A stretch of DNA of 35,437 nt from Coriobacteriales bacterium (GCA_031268525.1 JAIRXA010000101.1:1-35437); one strand, 5' to 3'; shown: positions 16,326-25,116, counted from the stretch's first letter. Numbers and translations are program-made. Notes: generated by a model from the sequence alone, not told the origin.

Positions 16326-16826
16326 TCAACTCTCAAGGACCGATGGTGCGAATCGCGTGCAAAGTGCGGCCTCCACCATGGGGCTTACCCAGAAACTCAC
16401 GCTGCCACCCATGCTTGCAATTTCCTTCACCATTGAGGAGCTGAGATACATATGTTCAGGTGCCGCCATGATGAACATCGTTTCCAGCGAGGGGTTGAGG
16501 CGATAGTTGAGCGCTGATTGCTGAAACTCCGACTCGAAGTCGGTCACGACGCGAAGCCCCTTGACGATGGCCTGCGCACCCACCTCAACCGCGAAGTCCA
16601 CCAGCAGTTTTGAGAAAGGCCTGACCTCGGCGTTTGGAACATCCTTCAGCGCGTCACGCGCAAAGGCGACACGCTCGTCCAGAGTGAAGAGCGGACCACC
16701 ACCCTTGCTCTGCGAGGTCGCAACACCGACGATCACGGTATCGAATATCTGTGAAGCGCGCACGACGACATCGATATGGCCCATCGTGATGGGGTCAAAA
16801 GTCCCGGGGATCAGAGCGGCTCGCAC
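16326..16826 (-). CDS. coaD: Phosphopantetheine adenylyltransferase (PPAT)
   Basis: CoaD transfers AMP to 4'-phosphopantetheine, the penultimate step of coenzyme A synthesis. The nucleotidyltransferase signature is at the N-terminus (ALIPGTFDPITMGHID, with TMGH in place of the HxGH motif as in other CoaD proteins). KGLRVVTDFESEFQ and LSSSMVKEIASMGG are also diagnostic. The GTG start at 16826 gives 166 residues, the usual length, and has a near-ideal GAGGAAGGA 6 nt upstream. The much longer open frame upstream is rsmD read in another frame. It follows rsmD by 13 nt, the standard rsmD-coaD pair. Confidence 0.96.
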   Translation of the reverse strand: MRAALIPGTFDPITMGHIDVVVRASQIFDTVIVGVATSQSKGGGPLFTLDERVAFARDALKDVPNAEVRPFSKLLVDFAVEVGAQAIVKGLRVVTDFESEFQQSALNYRLNPSLETMFIMAAPEHMYLSSSMVKEIASMGGSVSFWVSPMVEAALCTRFAPSVLES

Positions 16827-16839
16827 GTCGATTCCTTCC

Positions 16840-17463
16840 TCAACGGCATAGATAGTAGCGTATCTGGGTCGTTCCGTAGGTCTTGCAGGATAGCATCTCC
16901 AGCTCGAAAGGTGAACCGTCGCTCGACAGCACACTGCCCTTAAGGCCTTCTTCGGCGTCAATGCCCTGCTCATAGCTGATGAGCGTCCCGGGACCAAGGG
17001 CACCTGATCGTGCGATATCGGCAAGCAATGCCTTCACGCTGCCCTGCTCCAGATCGTAGGGCGGATCGAGGATAAGGAGGTCATGGGGCGCCGAGGTCGG
17101 CAGCCTCGCAGGCAGTCTCTTCTGTGTTGAAGCTGCGAAGATATCTCCGGCGATGACCAGTGAGCGCTCAGACGTGTCGAGACCGAGACTTGCGAGATTC
17201 GCGTGAATGACCGTGAGTGCGCGTCGGTGTCGCTCGACAAACACACAATGGGCCGCCCCTCGCGAGAGCGCCTCGATTCCAAGCGCGCCGCTGCCTGCAA
17301 AGGCATCCAGCACGTACAGGCCCTCAAAACCGGAGCCCTTGGGTGCAAGGGAGATGACCGTACTCGCCCACGCCTCGCGGACCCGATCGGTCGTCGGACG
17401 CGTTGCACTGCCCGGAACAGCCGCGAAGCTACGCCCTCGCAGGTCACCCGCGATCACTCGCAT
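16840..17463 (-). CDS. rsmD: 16S rRNA (guanine966-N2)-methyltransferase RsmD
   Basis: SAM-dependent methyltransferase acting on G966 of 16S rRNA during 30S assembly. Seen: the MRVIAGDLRGR start typical of the family, TRPTTDRVREAWAS, the SAM-binding VLDAFAGSGALGIEALSRGA, and the catalytic motif DPPYD in LLILDPPYDL. The ATG at 17463 gives 207 residues, slightly above the typical 185-190. There is no clear ribosome binding site; translation probably relies on coupling to recG, whose stop is 10 nt upstream. Upstream extension of the frame (50 codons) shows no homology. Confidence 0.94.
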   Translation of the reverse strand: MRVIAGDLRGRSFAAVPGSATRPTTDRVREAWASTVISLAPKGSGFEGLYVLDAFAGSGALGIEALSRGAAHCVFVERHRRALTVIHANLASLGLDTSERSLVIAGDIFAASTQKRLPARLPTSAPHDLLILDPPYDLEQGSVKALLADIARSGALGPGTLISYEQGIDAEEGLKGSVLSSDGSPFELEMLSCKTYGTTQIRYYLCR

Positions 17464-17473
17464 GGCAGTTTTT

Positions 17474-19630
17474 TCATAACGTATCCTCAGGGTCTGGGAA
17501 CGCCTGCTCAAGCTCCCGGGCGAGAAGGCGATGTTCGGGCTTGGTAAGCAGGGGATCGCGCGCCAGCAATTCATGGGCCTGCTGGTGCGCCACCTTGATG
17601 AGATCGGCATCACGCACGACGTTTACCAGCTTCAGCTGTCCCAGCCCATGTTGTCGGCTGCCCAGAATATCGCCTTCACGACGCAATTTCAGGTCATATT
17701 CTGCCAGCTCAAAGCCATCGTTGGTGCGCTCCATCGCTCCCAGACGCTCCCGGGCCTCATCGCTGAGCGCACCGGCAACGAGGAATATCTCGGCATCACG
17801 TTCTCCGCGACCGACACGTCCCCGAAGCTGATGCAGCTGAGAGAGACCAAAGCGATCCGCATCCTGAATCACCATAACCGTGGCATTGGGCACATCGACG
17901 CCGACCTCGACGACCGTTGTCGAGACAAGGATATCAAGCTCACCAGCCCGAAAGGCATCCATGACGGCTCGCTTCTCGACGGGTTTCAGGTGGCTGGTCA
18001 TCAAACCGATCCGCCGTTCAGGAAAGACCTTTGCGCGCAGATAGGCGACTTCCTGTTCGACGGCCTTGAGGGCTCCCTCATCAACCTCATCGGAAAACTC
18101 GGTCAACAGTGCGGGGCTGTCGGTCTCGTCGTCGTCGGGCGCATCGCCTTCCCGCCTTGCATCATCTGCCTGCTCATGGCTGATCAGTGGACAGATGATA
18201 TAGGCCTGCTCTCCCCTATCGAGAGCGCATCGAATTGCCTCATAGGCAAGATGGACGCCACTGCGCGCGATGACACGGGTCTTGCTTTTGGTTGCCGTTA
18301 TCGGACGCTCGCGGATGTAGGAGCATTCCATGTCGCCATAGATGGTCAGCGCAAGCGATCGCGGGATCGGCGTTGCCGTCATCGTCAGCAGATCGCAGCC
18401 GGAGCCCTTCTCGCATAAAGCTGCCCGCTGCGCCACACCAAAGCGGTGTTGCTCGTCGATGACCACAAGGCTCAGGCGCTGAAAGAGGACGTCGGGTTCG
18501 ATGAGGGCATGCGTACCAAACAGGACGCTGATATGCCCATTTGCGAGTCCCTCTCTGAGATCGCGGCGGACTGCGGCGGGAGTTGAGGAGGTCAGCAGCG
18601 CCCAGGGAATACCGAGCCGATCAAAGAGAGGCCCGAGTTTCAGTGCGTACTGCTCGGCCAGAACCTCGGTTGGGGCCATCATGGCGGCCTGTGTGCCACT
18701 GTCATGTGCGGCAGCCAGAGCGTGGGCAGCGACGATGGTCTTACCGGTGCCCACATCCCCGAGCAGCAGCCGATTCATGCAGCGCGCATCAGCCATGTCG
18801 GCGAGTATTTCGGCAACGGCACAGGACTGATCGGTCGTCAGACGGAAGGGAAGCGACGCCGTAAGCGCCTGACGAGCAGCCCCTGCGGTCAGATGCTTGA
18901 TCGGCTGAACGGTGGAAGTGGCGCGGTTGCGGCGAAGCATCATGAAAAGCTGAAGCTCAAAGATCTCCTCAAATGCCAGACGGCGATGTGCCTGCCTGCG
19001 CTCGTCCTCATCAAGCGGGAGATGGAGTGCTCGCAAAGCCGTCTGACGCGACCGGAAGTTTCCTCTTACCCGCAGAGTGGCAGGCAGAGGGTCGAGCAGC
19101 GCAGGCAGCCTGTCAAGTGCCTCCCGTATGATCCGCGCGATCCAGGCGCTTGAGATGTCGGCATTTGCCCGATAGACGGGCAGGATACCGCCGACCTTCT
19201 GATCGGTGGGAATGGTGGTGACGAGGGGCGATGCCATGCGCCAGTGCCCATAGCCATGCTCCACCTTACCAAGGAGCAGCAGTTTGCTACCCGTTTTGAG
19301 TGTGCGTGCCATCCAGGGCTGATTGAACCAGCTCGCGATCAGAACACCGCTTCCATCAAGTATCGAAGCCTCAACGATCATCAGACGGGGGCGTGGCCGC
19401 TTGATCTTGATCTCGTCGACCGTGCCCATGACACTGAGCTTCTCGCCGATGGTCAGATCGCGGATAGCCACCACCTGCGAAAAATCGTTATAGCGAATGG
19501 GAAAGTGAAACAGCAGGTCGCGGATCGTCTCGATCCCGAGACGCGCGAGGCCCCTCAGGCGTGCGCCCTGGGCGAAGCGCAAGCCCGTAACAGGCGTATG
19601 CAGGAAGTCGGTTTGCTCTATTCTGTCCAT
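17474..19630 (-). CDS. recG: ATP-dependent DNA helicase RecG
   Basis: RecG remodels stalled forks and branched recombination intermediates. The N-terminal wedge/OB region is at about 55-160. Helicase domain motifs: QSCAVAEIL (Q-like), Walker A GDVGTGKT, APTEVLAEQ, DEQH in VVIDEQHRFGV, TATPIPRSLAL, VVEVGVDVPNATVMVI and QLHQLRGRVGRG. The 718-residue length is close to family norms. An acidic insert rich in Asp and Glu sits in the second helicase lobe, near ARREGDAPDDDETDSP. It is flanked closely by fakA (21 nt) and rsmD (10 nt), consistent with one operon. AGGTG precedes the ATG. Confidence 0.96.
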   Translation of the reverse strand: MDRIEQTDFLHTPVTGLRFAQGARLRGLARLGIETIRDLLFHFPIRYNDFSQVVAIRDLTIGEKLSVMGTVDEIKIKRPRPRLMIVEASILDGSGVLIASWFNQPWMARTLKTGSKLLLLGKVEHGYGHWRMASPLVTTIPTDQKVGGILPVYRANADISSAWIARIIREALDRLPALLDPLPATLRVRGNFRSRQTALRALHLPLDEDERRQAHRRLAFEEIFELQLFMMLRRNRATSTVQPIKHLTAGAARQALTASLPFRLTTDQSCAVAEILADMADARCMNRLLLGDVGTGKTIVAAHALAAAHDSGTQAAMMAPTEVLAEQYALKLGPLFDRLGIPWALLTSSTPAAVRRDLREGLANGHISVLFGTHALIEPDVLFQRLSLVVIDEQHRFGVAQRAALCEKGSGCDLLTMTATPIPRSLALTIYGDMECSYIRERPITATKSKTRVIARSGVHLAYEAIRCALDRGEQAYIICPLISHEQADDARREGDAPDDDETDSPALLTEFSDEVDEGALKAVEQEVAYLRAKVFPERRIGLMTSHLKPVEKRAVMDAFRAGELDILVSTTVVEVGVDVPNATVMVIQDADRFGLSQLHQLRGRVGRGERDAEIFLVAGALSDEARERLGAMERTNDGFELAEYDLKLRREGDILGSRQHGLGQLKLVNVVRDADLIKVAHQQAHELLARDPLLTKPEHRLLARELEQAFPDPEDTL

Positions 19631-19651
19631 TGCACCTGAGGGGACAAGCCT

Positions 19652-21376
19652 TTATTCCGCAGCCATGACCAGCGGATACAGTGGCTGTTCGCCTCGATGG
19701 GCATCGATCTCAAGCTCAGGATAGGCATCTTTGATCCGTGCGATGATGTCCTCAAAATCGCTGTCGCTCAATTCTCTGCCAGCGAGAATGGTCAGCGTGT
19801 CAGCCTCTTCGGCTATGATCCCCACGAGTGTGATGGCAACCGAAACAAGATCGCTGCCAACGACTTCGATGCTGTCATCGGCTATGCCGATGATGTCGCC
19901 TTCGCAAATCGGTGCTCCCTTGGCCGTCTTGGCGTCCTTGATCGCGCGCGTAAGCTCTCCGGAATGCATTTCGGCGATTGCGGTCTGCATGGCCTCGGCG
20001 TTGTCGGCCAGCGAGGCATCGAGATCGGCCACGAACAATGCCGAAAAGGATTCCGGCACACTCCTGGTGGGGACCACCACGACCGTTTTCTCGCTGACCT
20101 CGGCGGCGGCGTTCGCGGCAAGAATGATGTTCTTATTGTTTGGAAAGATGATCACCTTCGAGGCATTGACCTGATCGATCGCCTGCAACAAATCCTGCGT
20201 CGAAGGGTTCATGGTCTGTCCACCACTGACGACACGATCCACGCCCAGGGAATGCAGGATTCTCTCCATGCCTTCTCCCGATGCAACCGCGATGAAGGCT
20301 ATCTGCTTTTCCGGGCCTTTTGCTTCATCGAGATCAGTCGCACGAGCCGTACCGGCCGCTTCGTCAGATGAAGGGCTGGACTCTGGGCTCTCGCTGTCCC
20401 GTGTAATATCTTTCAGGCGTTCGGCGCTTTGCAGGCGCATGTTATGGATGTGCACTTCTGCGACCTGCCCACGCTCGGTCATATAGGTCAGAACCGTGCC
20501 GGGCTCATTGGTGTGGACATGGACCTTGAAGTCGGGATGCGCCCCAACGAGAAGCTCGCAATCACCCATGCGAGCAAGAAATTCGTGCGCGTCGTCAAGC
20601 GCGAGATCGGCGCTGTTGAGCAGGAATTCGGTGCAGTACAGATAGCTGCTGCCCTCCCAATCATCAATCTGTTCGATGGCGACCTTGGGACCTGTGGGCG
20701 AAGCTTTGCCCGTCAGAAAATGCTCGAAAGCAGCGGTTTGCGTGCCTGCGATCGAGGCGACGAAGCCTTCGATCATCAGGGCGAAACCATAGCCTCCGGC
20801 ATCGACAACCTTGTTCTCCTTGAGCACCGGAAGCAAATCGGGTGTGCGGTTGACCGAATCAAAGGCTTCGCGCGAAAGTGCCTGCAATGTGTCCATCGGC
20901 CCCAGCCCCTCCGTAGCCGCCCTCTGTGCCCCCTCCGCGACATCGCGAAGGACCGTGAGAATGGTTCCCTCAACCGGCTTGCGCACTGCACTGAAGGCAA
21001 CTTCGACCGCGCGGGCCAGTGCCAGAGCGATTGTGGCGGCATCAAGGTATTCCGCCGCGGCCACCCCATCACAGATGCCGCGCAGAATCTGCGAGGTGAT
21101 GACTCCGGAATTGCCGCGAGCTCCCATGAGGGACCCGTGGGTCACCGCTCTTCGGATATCAGACAGAGTTGTGGGTTCCGGGAGCCCAGCGAGCTCGTGC
21201 ATGACACTCTCCATGGTCAAGGCCATGTTGGTCCCCGTGTCGCCGTCCGGCACAGGGAAAACATTAAGACGATTGACCTCATCACGATGGTCGAGGAGCG
21301 TCTGAGTTGCTGCAGCAATATGGTCGATAAACTCCGTCGTTGTGACAGCAAGGGGTGCCTCTGATGTGTTAGTCAT
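19652..21376 (-). CDS. fakA: DAK2-domain fatty acid kinase subunit A-like protein (YloV/FakA)
   Basis: FakA-type proteins phosphorylate fatty acids held by a FakB/DegV-family partner. The N-terminal Dak2 (DhaL) kinase domain is intact: NRLNVFPVPDGDTGTNMALTM with the metal-binding aspartates, and GSLMGARGNSGVITSQILRG. A middle linker and a C-terminal EDD-like domain (from about AFIAVASGEGMERIL to the end) follow, total 574 residues. The asp23-fakA-recG order is the conserved context of this family in Firmicutes and Coriobacteria. The enzyme activity is inferred from the family; no fakB lies in this window. A 50-residue Ser/Glu-rich stretch (about 320-350) separates the domains. Confidence 0.88.
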   Translation of the reverse strand: MTNTSEAPLAVTTTEFIDHIAAATQTLLDHRDEVNRLNVFPVPDGDTGTNMALTMESVMHELAGLPEPTTLSDIRRAVTHGSLMGARGNSGVITSQILRGICDGVAAAEYLDAATIALALARAVEVAFSAVRKPVEGTILTVLRDVAEGAQRAATEGLGPMDTLQALSREAFDSVNRTPDLLPVLKENKVVDAGGYGFALMIEGFVASIAGTQTAAFEHFLTGKASPTGPKVAIEQIDDWEGSSYLYCTEFLLNSADLALDDAHEFLARMGDCELLVGAHPDFKVHVHTNEPGTVLTYMTERGQVAEVHIHNMRLQSAERLKDITRDSESPESSPSSDEAAGTARATDLDEAKGPEKQIAFIAVASGEGMERILHSLGVDRVVSGGQTMNPSTQDLLQAIDQVNASKVIIFPNNKNIILAANAAAEVSEKTVVVVPTRSVPESFSALFVADLDASLADNAEAMQTAIAEMHSGELTRAIKDAKTAKGAPICEGDIIGIADDSIEVVGSDLVSVAITLVGIIAEEADTLTILAGRELSDSDFEDIIARIKDAYPELEIDAHRGEQPLYPLVMAAE

Positions 21377-21395
21377 GAAGAAGATCCTGTCGGGT

Positions 21396-21752
21396 CTAGG
21401 AGAGGTGGATACCCTGAACGTGCACGCGCACGTCAGCGACTTTGATCTGCGCGTAATGCGTCAGCACGTAACGGACACTGTCAGCGAGATTACGAGATAC
21501 GACCGCCAGGTTCGTCCCGTTCTCAATGATGACGAACAGGTCAAGCTGTGCGCCCTGTTCGGTGAATTCGACGAGAATGCCTCGTCTCAGACGGCGAGCG
21601 GGCAGCAGTTTGGCTATACCGTCTCCAACATTGGGGGCGGCCATTCCAACAACGCCATAGCTCTCCAGAGCGGCATAGCCTACCAGATCAGAGATAACCT
21701 CGTCAGCGATATTGAGCGCCCCGGGGATGGGGACTTGTGCTTCGGACGACAT
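21396..21752 (-). CDS. Asp23/Gls24 family envelope stress protein
   Basis: Small family of membrane-associated or cell-envelope stress proteins of Gram-positive bacteria; biochemical activity unknown. The 118 residues show the DUF322 pattern: GALNIADEVISDLVGYAALESYGVVGMA, then VEFTEQGAQLDLFVIIENGTN, and the ending VADVRVHVQGIHLS (VnihVqGv-like). It lacks a signal peptide and membrane segments. GGAGG lies 8 nt before the ATG. It heads the asp23-fakA-recG-rsmD-coaD operon and is divergent from the methyltransferase gene. rpmB, which often precedes it elsewhere, is not here. Confidence 0.9.
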   Translation of the reverse strand: MSSEAQVPIPGALNIADEVISDLVGYAALESYGVVGMAAPNVGDGIAKLLPARRLRRGILVEFTEQGAQLDLFVIIENGTNLAVVSRNLADSVRYVLTHYAQIKVADVRVHVQGIHLS

Positions 21753-21790
21753 AGATACGACCTCCGTGCCTCCAGGGAAGGAAAGTCACC

Positions 21791-21799
21791 AGTATACCA
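21791..21799 (-). promoter_or_regulatory. Extended -10 promoter of asp23 operon
   Basis: Minus strand TGGTATACT is a perfect-spaced extended -10 (TG-N-TATACT) about 40 nt before the asp23 ATG. Only a weak -35 (TTCAGG, 19-bp spacer) is seen, which is normal for extended -10 promoters. Confidence 0.5.
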
Positions 21800-21818
21800 T
21801 GACGCCCTATGGTACCCT

Positions 21819-21851
21819 GAACACGAGTGGTGACAGAACACGAGTGGTGAC
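21819..21851. repeat. 17-bp-period direct repeat in divergent promoter region
   Basis: GAACACGAGTGGTGAC occurs at 21819-21834 and again at 21836-21851, one base apart, between asp23 and the divergent methyltransferase gene. A short palindrome TTCGT-T-ACGAA follows at 21869-21879. Either could be an operator; equally the repeat may be a simple tandem duplication like those at other gene starts in this window. The remainder of this 204-nt gap has a TATACA at 21928-21933, a possible -10 for the plus-strand gene without a convincing -35. Confidence 0.6.
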
Positions 21852-21956
21852 TGGATGGAAACGCCTCTTTCGTTACGAACGTCTCTCCCGATCCCGTCTC
21901 ACTCAAACAGAACGTGATTAAAAGTCGTATACAGACAGCTTTACGGAGTGAGTTCA

Positions 21957-23762
21957 ATGCCCGATATAGCCCTGCGCTTCAACAGAGACACCATCATCGT
22001 CGACGGTGCCCTGGGTACCCTGTTGCAGCGAGAGGAAATACCAAGCGACGAGTGCGCAATGCTGCTCAACGTCTTGGATCCCGAGCTGATCGCCGATATT
22101 CATCGACGCTATCTGATGGTTGGGGCTCAGGCGATTACGACAAATTCCTTCGGCGGAACGCGAGTCAAACTCGCAGAATATGGACTGGCCGATCGTCTTG
22201 ATGAATTGAATCGCGCAGCGGTGCGCATAGCACGTTCCGTAGGACCCGAGCATATCCTCGCCAACATCGGCCCGAGCGGCCTTTTGCTTGAGCCCCTCGG
22301 CACCGCGACCTTCGATGAGGTCTTTGAGAACTACGTCGAACAGGCTCGCTCTCTGGCCAGCGAGGGACCGGACGCCTTTCTCATCGAGACGATGGCCGAT
22401 ATCGCCGATGCCCGCTGCGCATTGCTTGCCGTACGCTCCGTCAGCGATCTGCCCGTCTTCGTTTCCTGTACCTTTGATCACACCGGACATATGGAGCTTT
22501 CTGGCACAAGCCCCGAGGAGGCCGCGGGTATTCTGGAAGCATGTGGTGCTCAGGTCGTCGGCCTGAACTGTGGGCTTGGTCCCGCTGAATTGTTGCCACT
22601 TGCACGACGCATGGCGCAGGCAAGTTCTCTGCCACTCATCGTCTCACCGAACGCGGGAATCCCCTTTCTGGATTCTGCTGGTCGCACACGATTTCCGGGC
22701 ACGCCCGACGAAATGGCTCAGGTAGCAGTCGCACTGCGGGCTGCGGGGGTTCAGTTCATCGGCTCCTGCTGCGGCTCCGACCCCGTTTTTACCGGTGCCC
22801 TGTATGCCGGTGTCGGCGATACCGATGTCATTTGCCGCAAGCCGGAGACCTCTGAGCTCCCGATCTGCAGGGCAGCCGATGTGCAGGAACTCCTGACGAT
22901 CCTTCGAGCCTATCCCTCGCGTCCTGCTTCCGGTGGGGAGATCCTTGATGAGAGGATCGCAAGCGCGCTTGCCGATCTGCCAAAACGATTCGGCGCCGCA
23001 CCATTCGCCTCGTCAAGGACTGCTTTGACAAAGGACGCGACCACGTGGGAAGACGATGGAGACGGCGGACAGATGGACGAACGGAGCACCCTGTCCGAGA
23101 ACAACGCTTCGGACACCTCGGCAGTCATCCAATTGCAACAGGCCGTTCTTTGCGGTGAGCGCACCCACATGCGCGAGCACATTGACGCGATTGTCGCCGC
23201 GGGCATCGCACCCGAGCACATCGTCGAACGTGTGCTGACTCCTACACTCAAGGGTGTTGGAGAGGATTTCAGCACGGGAAAGGCCTTCCTTCCACAGATG
23301 ATGATGGCTGCCGCTGCCATGAAGGTCGCGATCGAGCGTATCCATGAATTGATGGTCGCGAAGGGAACGGACAGCACCGCAGGCAGGGTGCTGTTCTGCA
23401 CGGTCAAAGGTGACGTTCATTCCATAGGAAAGGACATCTGCGTCACTCTGCTCGAAAGTCAGGGTTTTGAGGTGGTCGATCTGGGCGTCGATGTCCCCAT
23501 CCCCCGGATCATCGAGAAGGCGCAATCAGAACAGGTCGATGTGATCTGTCTGTCCGCTCTGATGACCACCACCTTGCCGAACATGCGTGACGCGGTTGCG
23601 GCAATCCATCGTGAGCTCCCCCTGTATGCCACCGATCCCCATCATGGCGTCGCGGTTGGCGGAGCGGTCGTAACGCACGAGTGGGCCCAGAGCATCGGCG
23701 CGTATCATGCTCCCGACGCGCCCTCCTGTGTCTCTCTGATTCAGTCGATCTGCCGTTCTTGA
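21957..23762 (+). CDS. Homocysteine S-methyltransferase fused to corrinoid-binding domain (short MetH-like protein)
   Basis: Residues 1-320 form a homocysteine methyltransferase barrel (GALGTLLQ, then TNSFGG) with the zinc cysteines C205 (GLNCG) and C271/C272 (GSCCG). Residues about 390-470 match the B12-binding cap domain and 475-598 the B12 Rossmann domain with DVHSIG (486-491), whose H488 would ligate cobalt. Full MetH has about 1150 residues with a methyltetrahydrofolate domain between these parts and an activation domain at the end; both are absent here. It must therefore take methyl groups from another corrinoid/pterin protein or another donor. A 70-residue low-homology linker joins the halves. 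GGAGTGA lies 5 nt before the ATG; a GTG three codons earlier overlaps it. No B12 riboswitch fits in the leader. Confidence 0.85.
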   Translation: MPDIALRFNRDTIIVDGALGTLLQREEIPSDECAMLLNVLDPELIADIHRRYLMVGAQAITTNSFGGTRVKLAEYGLADRLDELNRAAVRIARSVGPEHILANIGPSGLLLEPLGTATFDEVFENYVEQARSLASEGPDAFLIETMADIADARCALLAVRSVSDLPVFVSCTFDHTGHMELSGTSPEEAAGILEACGAQVVGLNCGLGPAELLPLARRMAQASSLPLIVSPNAGIPFLDSAGRTRFPGTPDEMAQVAVALRAAGVQFIGSCCGSDPVFTGALYAGVGDTDVICRKPETSELPICRAADVQELLTILRAYPSRPASGGEILDERIASALADLPKRFGAAPFASSRTALTKDATTWEDDGDGGQMDERSTLSENNASDTSAVIQLQQAVLCGERTHMREHIDAIVAAGIAPEHIVERVLTPTLKGVGEDFSTGKAFLPQMMMAAAAMKVAIERIHELMVAKGTDSTAGRVLFCTVKGDVHSIGKDICVTLLESQGFEVVDLGVDVPIPRIIEKAQSEQVDVICLSALMTTTLPNMRDAVAAIHRELPLYATDPHHGVAVGGAVVTHEWAQSIGAYHAPDAPSCVSLIQSICRS

Positions 23763-23940
23763 GCCGCTTGTCATTCATCGTAAAGCCCTTGACCATCTAC
23801 TCTTTGAACCACTCGGTGGCCCAGATGCGAAACTGAGTACCACGTGTAGATCTGACTCTCAAGCCAAGGGTGATGATGACATCGAGGTTATAGCGTTTGG
23901 TGTTGTATGAATGTGATCTATGTGTTTATTGCCCAACCGT
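23763..23940 (-). pseudogene. RhuM-family protein relic
   Basis: The minus strand from about 23931 reads RSHSYNTKRYNLDVIITLG, then LRVRSTRGTQFRIWATEWFKE, an in-frame TAG, then MVKGFTMNDKRL. This matches the YNLDVI(I)-xG-xRV-S-RGTQFRIWAT core of RhuM (virulence/Fic-associated) proteins, with the stop replacing the conserved Tyr of the EY(I/V)VKGF stretch. A TAA lies upstream at about 23930, and neither the N-terminus nor the C-terminal part is present. Homology ends where the plus-strand methyltransferase gene ends. It is a fragment of perhaps 55 codons from a longer gene, so non-functional. Confidence 0.65.
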
Positions 23941-23969
23941 ACTTTAAGTCCAAACCTCCCTGCACAACA

Positions 23970-25004
23970 TCACTCGTTGATAAGCAGTGTCGTCATATAG
24001 ATGGGCAGAAAAACTACCTTGTCCTCGACAGCCAGGTTGGTTTCTGCCAGTACATAGGCTTCGTCTATGGCGTAGTTTTTCACAGATAAAGCTTTGTCCA
24101 AAGACGTGTGGGTGAGGTAGTTTGACGACGATTTGACCTCCAGGACAATGATCCCGCCGCCTCTGTCCTCAACGACAAAATCAAGTTCGCCGATTTTCTT
24201 GCCCGAATAATAGCGCAGAGCAAACCCATGGGCGACCAGTTCCTGGGCAACTGCGTTCTTGTAGGTTCCGCCAAGGTTGATGCTCGACCTACCATCCAGG
24301 ACGGCGGCTGAAACATCCTTGGGGAAGGTGCTCGTGAGCAGCCCGATGTCAGAGTAAAAGAGCTTGAACAGGCTGTGCGACTCATTGAGCAAAAGAGGAC
24401 TTATCGGCTCGCGCACATTATAGGCCGCCAAAGCCACTCCGGCATCAAGTAGCCAGAGGAACTCCTGCTCGATCTGTGTGAAGCGCTTGATGTCCGCAAT
24501 GGAACTGAGCTTAAAGCGTCTATTTTTACCTGCAAGCTCCGATGGGATAAGGTCATAGATGTTCTGGATGACCAGCCTACGGTCCTTGGGTGCATACTTG
24601 CCGATATCGCCTTTGTAATAGCGTCTGATATCATCTTGAACCGTGCGCACCGCATCTATGGAGTTTGCCTGAAGGTATGCATTGACCGCATCGGGCATAC
24701 CACCGACAAGCAGATAGCGGCGATACATCTGCATCATGCGCTCATGCAGGAATTTCTCGACCGGAATCCGATCCTGCATGGCTGCCCGTAGACTGTTAAA
24801 GACCTGCCAGTCAAGACCGTTTGCCCAGCAGAACTCCTCAAAGTCCAAGGGATACATCTGGACCTCTGTCAGGTAGCCAACTGGAAGCGAGCGGATGTTT
24901 TCTAAAGCTACCCCCAGAAGTGATCCGCTGACGATGAAATCGAAGTCACCCTTATCCACCAGAAACTTCAACCAGGTGATTACAATCAGAGTCGTAACAG
25001 TCAC
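23970..25004 (-). pseudogene. DUF4143-type AAA+ ATPase lacking its N-terminal ATPase core
   Basis: The open frame (344 codons from a GTG) matches the later part of ATP-binding proteins with a DUF4143 domain. It has the FDFIVSGSLLG strand that follows Walker B, MYPLDFEEF, RYLLVGGMPDAVNAYL and YKGDIGKY. The C-terminal PD-(D/E)xK-like region is ELDFVVED then IIVLEVKSSSN. The first roughly 90-100 residues, which carry Walker A and Walker B in this family, are missing. The first ten residues (MTVTTLIVIT) have no homology and come from repeat-rich sequence. Family members are common, fast-moving accessory genes, sometimes linked to toxin-like functions. The frame is otherwise undamaged, so the truncation may be recent. 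It could still be translated, but ATPase function is not expected. Confidence 0.75.
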
Positions 25005-25017
25005 GAAGCTAGAGTAT

Positions 25018-25116
25018 ACACTTTTCCGAGATTTCGAGAAGCTTCTTTTAACACTTTTCTGTGATTTGCAGAGGATGATCTCTACACTTTTTCACACTGC
25101 TGGTGTTGTTGCCCTG
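25018..25116. repeat. Three 33-bp-spaced repeats beside the truncated ATPase
   Basis: ACACTTTT(C/T) occurs at 25018, 25051 and 25084, exactly 33 bp apart. The first two 33-bp units agree at about 21 of 33 positions; the third keeps mainly the first nine. On the minus strand the units read as GAAAAGTGT motifs upstream of the ATPase relic, at the point where its N-terminus has been lost. In one minus-strand frame they give ITEKC, ISEKC and VKKC every 11 residues, so a decayed coding repeat is possible. Confidence 0.7.

Noticed and set aside
21853..21956. Cobalamin or SAM riboswitch ahead of the methyltransferase gene
   Set aside because: The leader is too short and shows none of the conserved boxes or stems.
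25018..25116. CRISPR-like array (33-bp period)
   Set aside because: Only about nine bases are shared by all three units and there are no cas genes; the period alone is not enough.
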